A DNA stretch of 64,000 nt from Palaemon carinicauda (Eukaryota; Arthropoda; Malacostraca; Decapoda; Palaemonidae), in assembly GCF_036898095.1 (NCBI RefSeq), contig NC_090763.1, positions 52,706,043 to 52,770,042 of the forward strand. The letters run 5' to 3'. The notes under the pieces are model-generated. The model was not told the DNA's origin, did no database searches, and was given only the letters and a program-made list of their open reading frames with translations. This document shows positions 22,572 to 36,700 of this stretch, in pieces; position 1 is the stretch's first letter, and each line of letters begins with the position of its first letter. The position numbers and the translations under genes are program-made.

Positions 22572-25500
22572 TAAAATTTTAAAATAAAATCGCATGAAAT
22601 TACATATAAAAATCAGGCTATATATCAATTTAGTGAGATCAGTGACTGCATATACGGACATAAGTCGTGGTATGACAATGCAACAATATCCAACAGATTT
22701 AGTAGAATTGAGAACAAATCCCTCTTAGTAATATTGGGAGTTAAATGGCAGGGCAGGATTGGAAATGCAACTATAAGAGATTTTGCTTGAGTGCCATATC
22801 TAGATGAGATTATAGTGAGGGATAGATGGGGATGGTTTGGGCATGCTCTTCGTATTCCCCAAGAGATATTAGTTCAAGCTTTCAACGGGGTTCCACAAGG
22901 CACTAGAAGAGTTGGAAGACCCAGGCCTACATGGCTGAGGACTATGAAGAGTGAAGTAGGAGATGATTAATGGGCAAGTACAGTATTGATTTAAAAGCTC
23001 AAGATAGGGACATATATATTAAGATTATTATTAAAATTTAATATGATAATTGTAATTAACCCTTTTACCCCCAAAGGACGTACTGGTACGTTTCACAAAA
23101 CCCATCCCTTTACCCCCATGGACGTACCGATACGTCCTTGCAAAAAATGCTATAAAAATTTTTTTTTTCATATTTTTGATAATTTTTTGAAAAAATTCAG
23201 GCATTTTCCAAGAGAATGAGACCAACCTGACCTCTCTATGACAAAAATTAAGGCTGTTAGAGCAATTTAAAAAAAATATATACTGCAAAATGTGCTGGGA
23301 AAAAAATAACCCCCTGGGGGTTAAGGGTTGGAAATTTCCAAAGAGCCCAGGGGTAAAAGGGATAATAGTTTATCAATTTTAATGATAGAAATTTAAAATT
23401 TTCAATATTAAACTTACCCGATAATCATGTAGCTGTCAACTCCGTTGCCCGACAGAATTCTATGGAGGGATACGCCAGCTATCACAATACTAGAAGGGGG
23501 TGTATTTACCAGCGCCACCTGTGGCCAGGTACTCAAGTACTTCTTGTTGACACCTCCTCAATTATTCCTCTGTCGTGCTTCCGGCAAGACGTTCTGGGAT
23601 ACGCTTATGTTCTTGGAGTATTTTCACGACTTTGGTGAAGTATTTCTCTTTGATTTCGGCTGTCGCTTTACTGGAAAACTTCTATATTAGCTTAGTTAGC
23701 TTTTGGAATTAATTTGATTATTTTTGGTGACGAGAGAGTATGAACTCTCGTTCACCTTTCAATGGCCGACCCTTCCCTTAGACGGAAGTGTTGGTGTCTA
23801 AGAGAGTATAGACTCTCTTTCTTAATTTTGCTTAACAAAGTTATAGATTTATTTTATATCTCTCCGCCTCTTATAGGCCTCTTCGATTAACTTCCTTTTA
23901 TTTTAAACTCATTAAAATTAATTTTTATATTTGTTTATATTCGACCTTCCTAATAGTAGGCGGTCTTTTACCGAAGTTAATAAACTTTGAGCCCGTCATT
24001 TCGATCTAGTGTTTAGTCTCTTTCCAACCACTGATTTATCTTTCATTAGATTTTTCTGTTACATTGTAATTCTGTTTTTGCAATTACTAACTTTGAGAAA
24101 GGATAGAATTGCGTATTTCAGGTACAAACCACTTAAGTTTCGAGTTCAGTGAAATAAGTGCAAACAGAAATCAAAGTGATAAGTGATTAGTGCGTGAGGG
24201 TACTTTTGTGCGCGCCAGTCGTCCTCCCAGTCCGGGACCTCTTGCAAGCTCCCAAGCCCAGGGGAGAAGCAATGTCGAAGGGCATAAGGGTTCAGCAGGC
24301 CTTGATCGGCGCACAGAAGTATTCTCGGTGGTTGTGGGCGTGTCTTACCGAGACCGTCACTCCCACCCGCAGACGATTGAGCCCTTATTTTGCTCGTCTG
24401 CAGAAGAGATTAGGGGAGAAAATAAAGGCAGAGTAACGCTGGTCTCAGGTCTCAAGACTTCTTAAACGTTAAGTCCAGACCTATGCCAGACGTACGAAGT
24501 TAAAGTTCACAACCCGAATGCAGTCGTTGGGTTAGCTCTGACTCTCCCAGTCATCAGTTGATTACACTCCGACTAAGAGGAGTAAGGTTCTGCCACAACA
24601 GATCTCTGCTGTTAAGGCTTTACCTCAGCAGAACTTAGTGTCTGCCGACCCCAAGTTAACTCTACTGCAGTCCATACAGTCACAACTTTCGGTCTTGATG
24701 CGTGAGTGTCGGGCTGAGAGTGTTGCACCGCCTGCACTCCCTCCACCTGTTCTCGCTGCACCTGTGCTCGCCCAGCCTGCACCTGCTCCGCCTGTGCTCG
24801 CCCAGCCTGCACCTGCTCCGCCTGGTCGCAGCACCATCTGCCAGGCGTACGATGTTGTGAACTCTACTACAGTCCATGCAAGCACAGCTTTCGGACTTGA
24901 TGAGTGAGTGTCGGGCTGAGGGTGTTGCTCCACCGCCTCCGCCTACACTCCCTCCTCCTACACTCGCTCCGCCTGATCACAGTACCATCTGCCAGGCGTA
25001 TGATGTTGTGGACTCTACTACAGTCCATGCAAGCACAGCTTTCGGACTTGATGCGTGAGTGTCGTGCTGAGAGTGTTGCACCTCCTGCACCTGTGGTGCA
25101 CCAACCTCCTGCACCCGTTCAGCCTGTGCTGCACCCGCCTGCACCGGTGGTGCACCAACCTCCTGCACCCGTTCAGCCTGTGCTGCACCCGCCTGCACCG
25201 GTGGTGCACCAACCTCCTGCACCCGTTCAGCCTATGCTGCACCCGCCTGCACCGGTGGTGCACCAACCTCCTGCACCCGTTCAGCCTGTGCTGCACCCGC
25301 CTGCACTCGCTGCACCCAGTCGCAGCTCCATCTGCCAGGCGTACGATGTTGAACCACTTTCGGAGTTTGCTGTTCACAGTGTTGTTCAGCCTCAGCCTTC
25401 TTTAAGGCAACCCTTGCTTTGGGATCAGGAGAGTTACACTCTTCCTCCTCCTCCCCTTGCTGCTCCTCCAGTGGTGCAACTCTCGGTTGGGGTACAACAA

Positions 25501-28500
25501 CCTCTCCCCTCCGTGAGTCTGTCTGCTCAACCAGCGCTGCACCGAGTTCAACCCTCATCTAGGCAAGCTCATCTACACCATGCACTTGCGCCTCAGGAGC
25601 CTCAGCTTGCTAGAACTTTACCTTGTTCTGCGCAGCCTCAACCTTCTCATGCTCCACTCATCTCTCAGGAACAGGAACGGACTACTCCGCCTCCGTCCTC
25701 CGCTTAGCTGGTACAATCCTTGGGTGCAACTCTTGCTAGGAGTCAACCTCCTTCACCCTTGCACCTGCCTTCTGCTCCGTCTGTTGTTCAGCCTATGCAG
25801 TCTGAACCTCAGGTTTTCCCTCAAGTTGAGGAAACCTCTGTTGTTGTTCCAGCTCGTTCTGACTCTGCTGTTCAGCATACCATGGTTTAAACCCCATGCA
25901 AGCATGCATTAAGCACTCTAGCACTGGTCATGGAATTTCTGAGAAATGTTAAACGCCATGCACACGCTCTGCTTTCCTTTCAGCAGGCTCTGCTTACAGC
26001 AGGCTCTACTTCCTTCATGCTCAGCATTCAGCATGCTCTGCATTCAGCATGCTCTGCATACAACATGCTCTGCATACAGCATGCTCTGCATTCAGCATGC
26101 TCTGCATACAGCATACTCTGCATACATCATGCTCTGCATACCTTACCGCATGCTTCTCAACACATCTTGGGTTGTTGCCAACTCACTAGACTGTCAAGCA
26201 GTTTCATAACGTTGCCTTCTAGTCTGCTGCTTTGCACCAGTGAACCCTCACTCAGAGAACTTAGCTTTTCTAGGATAAGGTCCCTGTAGATGAGAAAGTT
26301 CTTTTCTCCCTCCTTCTGATATTCCCTTGAGGACTCTGTCATTTGGAGGGAGCCTTTAGCTGCATAACCTCTTATGGACTTTTATTTAAGCATAACATGC
26401 TTACAGGGAAGGTAATGGTTACACTTCAGCCGCTAATCCCGTCTGTTACCACACCTGCTCCCATAGACCTTGAGCTGTGTTGCATGACATGCAGTCCAAG
26501 CTTAGTCCTTGTTAGAGGATTTTTTGTTTACGGAGTCAATGTGTCACGGGGAAGACGTTCAACAACCAACAGAAGGGACTTGTTGTGACGCAGTGGGCAA
26601 CCTCAGCAACCCGTTAAGGAGTTGTCTGTACGACCCAGACAGTCTAGACAGATTCGGGTTGTCACTGTACTTCCTCGCTTGCCCATGATTGACAGTTTAC
26701 AGACTGTGCAGCAGTATCATGATCTTGTGTCCGGCTCCGTCAGACGACTGGCTTTTAAGAGCTCCCTCAAGTCGTCGCTGTCTGGAGATTTTCAAATGGA
26801 CTATGGATCTGACCAAGGAACTGGGCCTCCTGGTCAATTTTGAGGAGTCTCAGCTCGTTCCATCCCAGACCATTGTCTCCTTGGGTATGGATCTTCAGAG
26901 TCGAGCTTTTCGGACTTGTCCGTCGGCCCCAAGGATCTTCCAAGCCCTAGAATGCATCCAGAGCATGCTGAGAAGGAACCGATGCTTAGTCAGGCAGTGG
27001 ATGAGTCTAACAGGGACACTTTCATCGCTGGCCCTGTTCATCGAGTTAGGGAGTCTCCACTCCGCCCCCTTCAGTATCATCTAGCTGCTCACTGGATAAA
27101 GGACATGACGCTAGAGACGGGCTCAGTTCCTGTTTCCGAAGAGATGAGGTCTACTCTAACGTGGTGGAAGAACAGCATTCTTCTCAAGGAAGGTCTACCA
27201 TTGGCTGTTCAGTCCTCCGACCACCGTCTCTTCTCGGACGCATCGGACACGGGCTGGGGTGCGACACTGGACGGACAGGAATGCTCGGGAACATGGAATC
27301 AGGAGCAAAGGACACTTCACATCTATTGCAAGGAGTTGTTGGCAGTTCATTTGGCCTTGATAAACTTCAAGTCCCTCCAGCTTAACAAGGTGGTGGAGGT
27401 GAACTCCTACTACACCACAGCCTTGGCTTACATCTCCAAGCAGGGAGGGACTCATTCGAGGAAGTTGTTCGAGATCGCAAGGGACCTCCTCTTTTGGTCA
27501 AAAGATCGAAAGCTCACGCAGGTAACGAGGCTCATTCAGGGCGATATGAATGTCATGGCAGATCGCCTCAGCCGGAAGGGTCAGGTCTTCCCCACAGAGT
27601 GGACCCTTCACAAGAATGTTTGCAGCAGACTTTGGGCCCTGTGGGATCAGCCAACCATAGATCTATTCGCTACCTCGATGACCAAGAGGCTCCTCTTGTA
27701 TTGTTCTCCGATTCCAGACCCAGCAGCAGTTCGCGTGGATGCCTTTCTGCTGGATTGGTCCCATCTCAACCTGTATGCATTCCCGCCGTTCAAGATTGTC
27801 AACAGGGTACTTCAGAAGTTCGCCTCTCACAAAGGGACACGGCTGACGTTGGTTGCTCCCCTCTGGCCCGCGAGAGAATGTTTCACTGAGGTACTGCAAT
27901 GGCTGGTCGACGTTCCCAGGACTCTTCCTCCTAGAGTGGACCTTCTGCGTCAACCTCGCGTAAAGAAGGTACTCCCAACCTCCACGCTCTTCGTCTGACT
28001 GCCTTCAGACTATCGAAAGACTCTCAAGAGCTAGAGGCTTTTCGAAGGAGGCAGCCAGAGCGATTGCCAGAGCAAGGACGACATCCACTCTCAGAGTCTA
28101 TCAGTCTTTATGGGAAGTCTTCCGAAGCTGGTGCAAGGCCAATGCAGTTTTCCTCAACCAGTACCAATGTAACCCAGATTGCTGACTTCCTGTTACATCT
28201 AAGGAACGTAAGCTCCCTATCAGCTCCTACGATCAAGGGTTACAGAAGTTTGTTGGCAGCGGTTTTCCGCCACAGAGGCTTGGATCTTTCCTCCAACAAA
28301 GATCTACAGGACCTCCTTAGGTCTTTTGAGACCTCAAAGGAACGTCGGTTGTCCACTCCAGGCTGGAATCTAGACGTGGTCCTAAGGTTCCTAATGTCAT
28401 CAGGATTTGAACCGCTCCAATCAGCCTCTTTTAAGGACCTCACATTTAAAAAACTCTTTTCCTCGTGTGCTTAGCAACAGGTAAAAGAGTAAGTGAGATC

Positions 28501-31500
28501 CACGCCTTCAGCAGGAACATAGGTTTCACATCTGAAACGGCTACATGTTCCTTACAGCTCGGTTTTTTGGCTAAAAACGAGCTTCCTTCCCGTCCTTGGC
28601 CTAAGTCGTTCGAGATCCCAAGCCTGTCCAACATGGTGGGGAACGAACTGGAGAGAGTACTTTGCCCAGTTAGAGCTCTTAAGTACTATCTAAAGGTCAA
28701 AACCATTACGAGGACAATCAGAAGCCTTATGGTGTGCTATCAAGAAGCCTTCTCTACCAATGTCTAAGAACTCAGTTTCTTACTACATCAGGCTTCTGAT
28801 TAGAGAAGCAAATTCTCATCTGAAGGAAGAAGACCTTGCTTTGCTGAAGGTAAGGACACATGAAGTGAGAGCTGTGGCTACTTCAGTGGCCTTCAAACAG
28901 AACCGTTCTCTGCAGAGTGTTATGGATGCAACCTATTGGAGAAACAAGTCAGTGTTCGCATCATTCTATCTCAAAGATGTCCAGTCTCTTTACGAGTACT
29001 GCTACACCCTGGGTCTATTCGTAGCAACGAATGCAGTAGTAGGCGAGGGCTCAGCCACTACATTCCCATAATCCCATAACTTTTTAACCTTTCTCTTGAA
29101 TACTTTTTATGGGTTGTACGGTCGGCTAAGAAGCCTTCCACATCCTTGTTGATTTGGCGGGTGGTCAATTCTTTCTTGAGAAGCGCCAAGGTTAAAGGTT
29201 GTGATGAGGTCCTTTAGTATGGGTTGCAGCCCTGTATACTTTAGCACCTTTGAGTTGATTCAGCCTCCCAAGAGGAACGCTGCGCTCAGTAAGGAAGACG
29301 ATCTTATTAAAGGCAGAGTAACGGTTCAAGTCGACTTCCTTACCAGGTACTTATTATTTCATTGTTATTGTGGATAACTGATTATATGAAATATGGGATA
29401 CTTAGCTATCCTTTAATCTTGTACACTGGTTTTCACCCACCCCCCTGGGTGTGAATCAGCTACATGATTATCGGGTAAGTTTAATATTGAAAAATGTTAT
29501 TTTTATTAATAAAATAAATTTTTGAATATACTTACCCGATAATCATGATTTAATCGACCCTCCCTTCCTCCCCATAGAGAACCAGTGGACCGAGGAATAA
29601 TTGAGGAGGTGTCAACAAGAAGTACTTGAGTACCTGGCCACAGGTGGCGCTGGTAAATACACCCCCTTCTAGTATTGTGATAGCTGGCGTATCCCTCCAT
29701 AGAATTCTGTCGGGCAACGGAGTTGACAGCTACATGATTATCGGGTAAGTATATTCAAAAATTTATTTTATTAATAAAAATAACATATTATTATTATTGA
29801 AATTCTTAATCAAAATTATTATAATTTTTATTATAATATTGAAAGTTTTAACAATGATAATTTTGATAATTGTAGAATTATTATAGAAAATTATTTAATA
29901 TTATTATTGTTATTATTATCATCATTGTTATTATTTTTATTAATTTGGTGGAAGTTACTTGAAGTAGATCAGTTTAAGTACTTGGGGTCCCTTGTTGCTG
30001 CAATAAGAGTGGAAGCAGATATATGTCAGAGTGAATGAAAGATGTAATGTGTAAAGAGAGAACTGTATGAGAAAGTGATTGTACCAACTTCTATGTATGG
30101 ATCGGAGTTGTGGGTAATTAAACTGACAGAGAGACAGAAATTCAATGTGTTCGAGATGGAGTGTCTGAGGAGTATATCTGGTGTTTCTTGATTAAATAGA
30201 GTTAGGAGCAAAGTTGTGAGGGTGAGAAGGGGTTGTAAGAAATTATTTAGCAGATAGAGTTGGTTTTTTTGTAGTTAAAAAAATGGGGAAAAAATCCACA
30301 TTGTAGAATGTTATGCTGTGAATTTATCTTTACAAAATTTATTATGTCATGTTGGAAAGATATGGAATTGATTTGATATTGCTTTATTTTATTAACCCTT
30401 TTACCCCCAAAGGACGTACTGGTACATTTCACAAAAGCCATCCCTTTACCCCCATGGACGTACCGGTACGTCCTTGCAAAAAAAGGCTATAAACATTTTT
30501 TTTTTGCATATTTTTTATATTTTTTGAGAAAATTCAGGCATTTTCCAAGAGAATGAGACCAACCTGACCTCTCTATGACAAAAATTAAGGCTGTTAGAGC
30601 AATTTAAAAAAATATACTTCAAAATGTGCTGGGAAAAAAATAACCCCTTGGGGGTTAAGGGTTGGAAATTTCCAAATAGCCTGGGGGTAAAAGGGTTAAG
30701 ATTTAATCATCAGAAACATTTTCTTATATTTAATTTTCTCTGTTTTCCATAAATGTTTCCTTATCATCCTCCCTTTATTATTTCAGTGCAGTCGATCTCG
30801 GAACAGACATGCTGGAGCTGGACTGTCAGCTTACCTTAGATGGTCATGTAGTCGTTTGCCACGACTCCGTGTTAGACATCAGAACCGAGCTTACGGGATC
30901 TATATCAGAGTACAATTATGTTGATTTACCACCCATCAAAGAGGAAATCCCAATTGATTTTATGCCTGGCATCAAATTTAGCAGTAAATCCGAGGATCGG
31001 AAATTTCCCCTACTGGAAGAGGCTTTCCAGAATTTCCCCAATACACCTATTAATATTGACATAAAGATTGACAGCAATGAACTGATTAAAAAGGTGAGCA
31101 TTTTTTATTTTAGTAAGTATCAAACCTTTTGAAGAAAAAATATTTGTATAGGTTATGCTAATATATGTTGCAGAGGGCTATAAATTTGATTTGATAATTT
31201 GCCTTTAAATAAAAAAAAATCGATAAATCTGAGTTTCCCAAAGAGAATTAATGTGAACATAAGGTGTGTATAGAAATAACAAAAACAAATTTTATTAAAA
31301 TTCTATTTTTTTGTACCAGAAAAAGTAATTACAATAGATTTGTTACATGGCCTTCATTTTTTATTTGTATATTTCAAAGGTTAGTGAGCTGGTTAAGAAG
31401 TACCACCGTGAACACATTACTGTGTGGGGTAACGTAAGAGATGCTATTACCCTGAAATGCTATAAAGAGGTAAGTTGTATTTATAATACTGTACTCCAAT

Positions 31501-33727
31501 CTGAGTTGATGTGGTGTCTGAATTTGATGATACAGTAATTAACCCTTTTACCCCCAAAGGACGTACTGGTACGTTTCACAAAAACCATCCCTTTACCCCC
31601 ATGGACGTACCGGTACGTCCTTGCAAAAAAATGCTATAGATTTTTTTTTTTTCATATTTTTGATAATTTTCTGAGAAAATTCGGGCATTTTCCAAGAGAA
31701 TGAAACCAACCTGACCTCTCTATGACAAAAATTAAGGCTGTTAGAGCAATTTAAAAAAAAATATAAAGCAAAATGTGCTGGGAATAAAATAACCCCCTGG
31801 GGGTTAAGGGTCGGAAATTTCCAAATAGCCTGGGGGTAAAAGGGTTAAACTTATATAACTATTACATTTATTTTGAGCTCGTTACAATATTTAGGCACAT
31901 TCTAGTGTGTTGTTCCTGATTAGTGTACTGTATTGATTAACATGAGGAAGTACAGTGTAGTCTTCATCTAAAATCTCTTGCTTTGGTTTTTGTGTTTCAA
32001 TTTATTATAAATTTTGCTACCTGTAAATTTCTTTTATATTCATAAATTTCCAAGCGTGTATAGATATATACATAGTTCGTATGAATTTCTATTTTCTTGT
32101 CTGTATTATTTTTTGATAAATATAACTATTTTTAACATTCATTCATCAGTTTATTTGTCGATGACACTGAATGTCCACCTTGGTCCTATTGGTAGACCAT
32201 GTGGTCTAAATTTTATACATTTACTTGTCCTCAAGATATGGGATTTATCATGTGGATTGTGTGATTAACCCTTTTACCCCCAGGCTGTTTGGAAATTTCC
32301 AACCCTTAACCCCCAGGGGGTTATTTTTTTTTCAAGCACATTTTGCAGTATATTTTTTTAAATTGCTCTAACAGCCTTAATTTTTGTCATAGAGAGGTCA
32401 GGTTGGTCTCATTCTCTTGGAAAATGCCTGAAGTTTCTCAAAAAATTATCAAAAATATGCAAAAAAAAAAATAAATAGCAGTTTTTTGCAAGGACGTACT
32501 GGTACGTCCATGGGGGTAAAGGGGTGAGTTTTGTGAAACGTACCAGTACGTCCTTTGGGGGTAAAAGGGTTAAAAAAAAAGTTTTTTTCTTTTCCTAAGT
32601 ATCAACAAAGTTAGAATTTATGTTATTTGTTTCTACTCAAATACAAATCTTTGTCCTCTAATAGGAGTATGCTTTCAGCAAAGCTGAACACAGATGTTAA
32701 CAGGTGTTAAAACTTATAACAAGATGGTGGTAGATAAAGCTGTGTGGCTGGTAAAATCCCCCACCCAACAGGCCACCGAGCAGCCACCAGACAGTACATA
32801 TACTGCACTACTGAACGGTGTCCTTATCTTGTTGTTTTAAAGGTTAAAGGTGTCTGGTTTCAGTTCCAGTTCCATCAGAATAGATGCTCACCAGAACGTC
32901 AGCCGGGCAAGCCCAACCCCCCACTGTGGTGCCCTACCACAGCAGTAGCCTCCCCAGTAAACAGCTTAAACTCACGGCCCTGGGCGGGGATCGATCTCTC
33001 TTATTTAGATAAATGTATTGGCAGATTATAGTGTGTGAGGGATTTTTAGGAAGGTTCTGCAGTTACATCCCAAAAACTGTAGCTGTGAGAAAGTTATCTG
33101 TGCAAACCTGCCAATATCAGCATTCTTGTTCCTGTTAGCCTGTTAGGCAGCATTTCCGTTTGTTTATTCCCTCGCAAGTATGGCCTTGTGGCAACAATGA
33201 CCATGTAATCTTGAGGAAGTTGGTATTCCTTAGACATCGATGTGTTCCATCAGAGGAAGGAGGTTTTTACTGCCTCCGAGCGTGAAAGGAATGGGTGCTA
33301 CCCTTCTAACTTTCATGGTCTTCGCGATCTCATCTGCCTCATTGTTAGAAAGTCTTCACTGCTACTTCCAGAAAAATACCGAGTAGAAGACATCATCAAA
33401 GAAGTCCAGAAAGTTTGATGGAAAGGAGTTACATATGCAAGATTCTCAGCATTTCTCTCCCTAAGGGAGCGACAGAGTGGTACCAGCAACCTCCCGTCCT
33501 GAGTGCCAAAAGTTGTCCAGTTGCGTGCAAAACATTAGAGAGGTGTCTGGATACTTGGTATGCATGTTTCTCCATCTTTCACCTTTGCTCGGTCTTATAC
33601 CGGGAGGAGTAAGTACTGAGAGTTATCCCATAACGGGAAGAAACACTGTCACTTAAAATTATCGTATTAGCTGAACAAACATTACCAGTTGGCATGGAAG
33701 GGTGCCAAACTTCTTTCCCCCTTCTTG

Positions 33728-33766
<39 letters not shown>

Positions 33767-36700
33767 CCCCAAGGGCTCCAACAGGGGAAAATAGCCCAGT
33801 GAGGAAAGGTAGTAAGAAAATACTACCTGGGGGTCTCCATTCCAGCCATCAAGGGGGTCCGAGCAGCCCTGGGGCAGGTCTTTCAGCTCAGAGGCATCGA
33901 CCTGGGGGCCTCTCGCCAGATTACCATGCTCATTAGAAGTTTCGAGCAGTCTTATTCCCTCCGCGCCACTCGGGTCCCGCAGTGGAACGTAGCCAAGGTT
34001 CTCAAAGTTTTGACAAGGCCTCCCTTCGAGCCCCTCAAGGATATTCTAGATAAAGACCTCACCCTCAAGACGGTGTTCTTGATGGCAGTGGCCTCAGCCA
34101 AGCACGTGAGTGAGTTCCACGGCTTGTCATTCGAGGTCTCGCACTCGAAAGGGTGGAAGGACCTATCCTTTAAGTTTCTGCCTGAGTTTGTGGCCAAAAC
34201 GCAGACCCGAGGTTCGAGGGGTTCTCTGTCCCGGCCATCCCTCGCTCGGACAACCCGGAAGACTTGCTCCTGTGCCCAGTGAGAACTGTCAGGAAATACC
34301 TCAGCAGGACAGCCAGACTCCGGCCGGCCATCAAAAGTCTGTTTGTCTCCTCAGGCATGGTAAAGAAGGCCGTGTCGAAGAACACAATCTCCTTCTGGCT
34401 TCGGCAAGTCATCAAGAGAGTTTACGCCAGTGAGGGGTCTGCAGTCCCTGGTATCCCGCGACCCCATAATATTATAGGTCTTAGCACTTCTTTGGCCTTT
34501 GACAGCAACATGGCAGTGGGCCAAATCATGCGAGCAGGCACATGGTCCATGCAGTCCACCTTTACGGCCCACTACCTGAAAGACTGCATGAGGAAGTCCC
34601 TGGACTCCTTCTCCATTGGACCAGTGATTTCCGCCCTTCAACAAGTTTAGAGCTACGGCCCTGGGTAGCGCGAGAGAAGTAATTGCGAGCGACACAGGTT
34701 CCCCCCTTACTTCCCTTTCCCTTCCCTTCCCTCTTCCCATGTGAGAGATGGATGTTTTGGAAGCCCATGCTCGGATTATTTATAAAGGTGAGGTTATACA
34801 AACAGGTAGACTTTTGCGTGCTTCCCCTGACTCTCCTACCCTGGTCTTTATGTCGTCTGGACCTAGCTGCCTATCTAGGTCCCGTGCCCTTGGATGGTAG
34901 TGGTGGGTCTTACGGCCTGTAAGTCCACCCCCGCCTCCTAAAGTGTAAGTCTCCTAAGAAAGTAGTTCGAGGTAAGTACTCCGTGTTGGAACAAATCACA
35001 AATTTTAAGTAATTTGTATTTTTCCTAACAGTACTTACCTCGAACTACTTTCGGGTTATTGCCCACCCATCCTGCCCCGGGTGCCTTACAAGTGTTCGAG
35101 GTAGAGACCCATATGCTTACTAACGACAACGACCCAGTAGTGCACCCACGCGCTGACCCCGGGTCGCCTCAGGGCACGTATCCCTCCGACAAGGGAAAAC
35201 GGAGATATGGGGGGGGACTGCGCAAAATTCGGATAGGGAGGAGATCCCAGATACTCCTAAGAAAGTAGTTCGAGGTAAGTACTGTTAAGAAAAATACAAA
35301 TTACTTAAAATTTGTGATTTATAGCAATATTTTATTATGAAAATGCCTTATTTTTAGTCTACAATGCTTTGTTTTAGTTATTTATGTGGCACTGTAGTTA
35401 CTTTAATTTAGAGCTGAGGGTATAAATTTTTATTCCGTACTTTTAAAGTATTGTCATTGTTAAGGTATGTAGAATTAAGATGCTTTTCTTTTTGTTTAGT
35501 GCAAGATTTTTTCTTTTTACATTGAAATCATGAATATTTATTTTAAATAGATGGGAAGATATATATACTTTTAAACTTTTTATGTCTCTTTTGAATACTG
35601 ATTACAAATGGAGTTGAATTATTTTGTTTATATTTTGAAAAGTTGTATCTTTTTATTACAGAACCCCAACATGTGCCTCTTGTTTAGTGCCCGGCGAGTT
35701 TGCTTGATGCTGCTTCAGTTGTACACTGGGATATTACCCTTTGTGCCACTCAAGGAGACACACTTGGAAATTTTTATGCCAGTTGTCATGATGAAGTAAG
35801 TTTTGCTCTAATGCTTATAGTTCTTTATAATTCATTATTTGGATTAGTGCGTATAGGCAAAGGGTAAATGAATTGTAACCAGAGAGAGGTATCCAATGTA
35901 TTCCTGTCTGGCTAGTCAAAGGACCCCATAACACTCTAGTGGTAGTATCTCAACAGGTGGCTGGTGCCCTGGTCAACCTACTACCTATTATGAGCGGAAA
36001 AATTAACATGGTACTACATGACAAAATCTAATTTTTGGAAATCTTGTCGTTTCTTCAGTTATACATCTGAACACTTCAAATTCTGTTTTATTTTTTACTT
36101 CATTTATCAAATATGATAGACTTTAGTGTCACATTAATTTTTAGGAATTTTCATGTCAGCTCTTGTTATTTATTCTAGTGCTGCAACTTGTCAATAATTT
36201 CCTCCCAAGCTAAAATGAGAAGGGTTCCATCATAGCTCATTATTTGTGTCAGCTTCATAGGATTTACAAAATGTGTTTTTAATTTCCAACACACAAGAAT
36301 ACCTGTAGTTTGCAGAATAATTTTTAGCACCTCCAGTCACTGAAAATTACAAACTTTTGTAGAGATTTATTTTCAATGAATTAAACTGTAACAGCAGAAG
36401 AAATTGTTAACAATTCTTCTCTGAAAACAATGGGCTTACTAAGTAATGAAAATTGAGTTTCCCTTATAAGAGATGAACAGTAGTAGCAAATGCTAAAGCA
36501 AGGGAAATTTTGACCTATGCTTTATATGTATGGTGGGAACCTTTTTGTAGACAAGTTTCCAATTCATATTGTAAATGTACATACATACATACATATACCA
36601 AGGCACTTCCCCTAATTTTGGGGGGTAGCCGACATCAACAAATGAAACAAAACAAAAAAGGGGACCTCTACTCTCTACGTTCCTGCAGCCTAACAAGGGA

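Larger units (their letters stand above)
23397..29786 (+). mobile_element. DIRS family 1 retrotransposon, defective copy 2
   Basis: It has the same architecture as copy 1 (ITRs, ICR, gag, RT/RNase H, recombinase) and lies in GDPD1 intron 2, also in the sense direction. The coding parts are broken: gag is frameshifted and expanded by minisatellites. Sequence between the gag centre and the RT palm, including the catalytic motif A, is missing or replaced, and the recombinase frame is split. Even so, the ~130 bp ITR cores at 23440-23570 and 29582-29716 match exactly by eye, while differing from the copy 1 ITRs at about ten positions. Confidence 0.92.

Noticed and set aside
24612..25558. Minus-strand frames rich in Ala/Gln/Val repeats
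   Set aside because: They are the antisense of the 54 bp and related minisatellites in the DIRS gag pseudogene.
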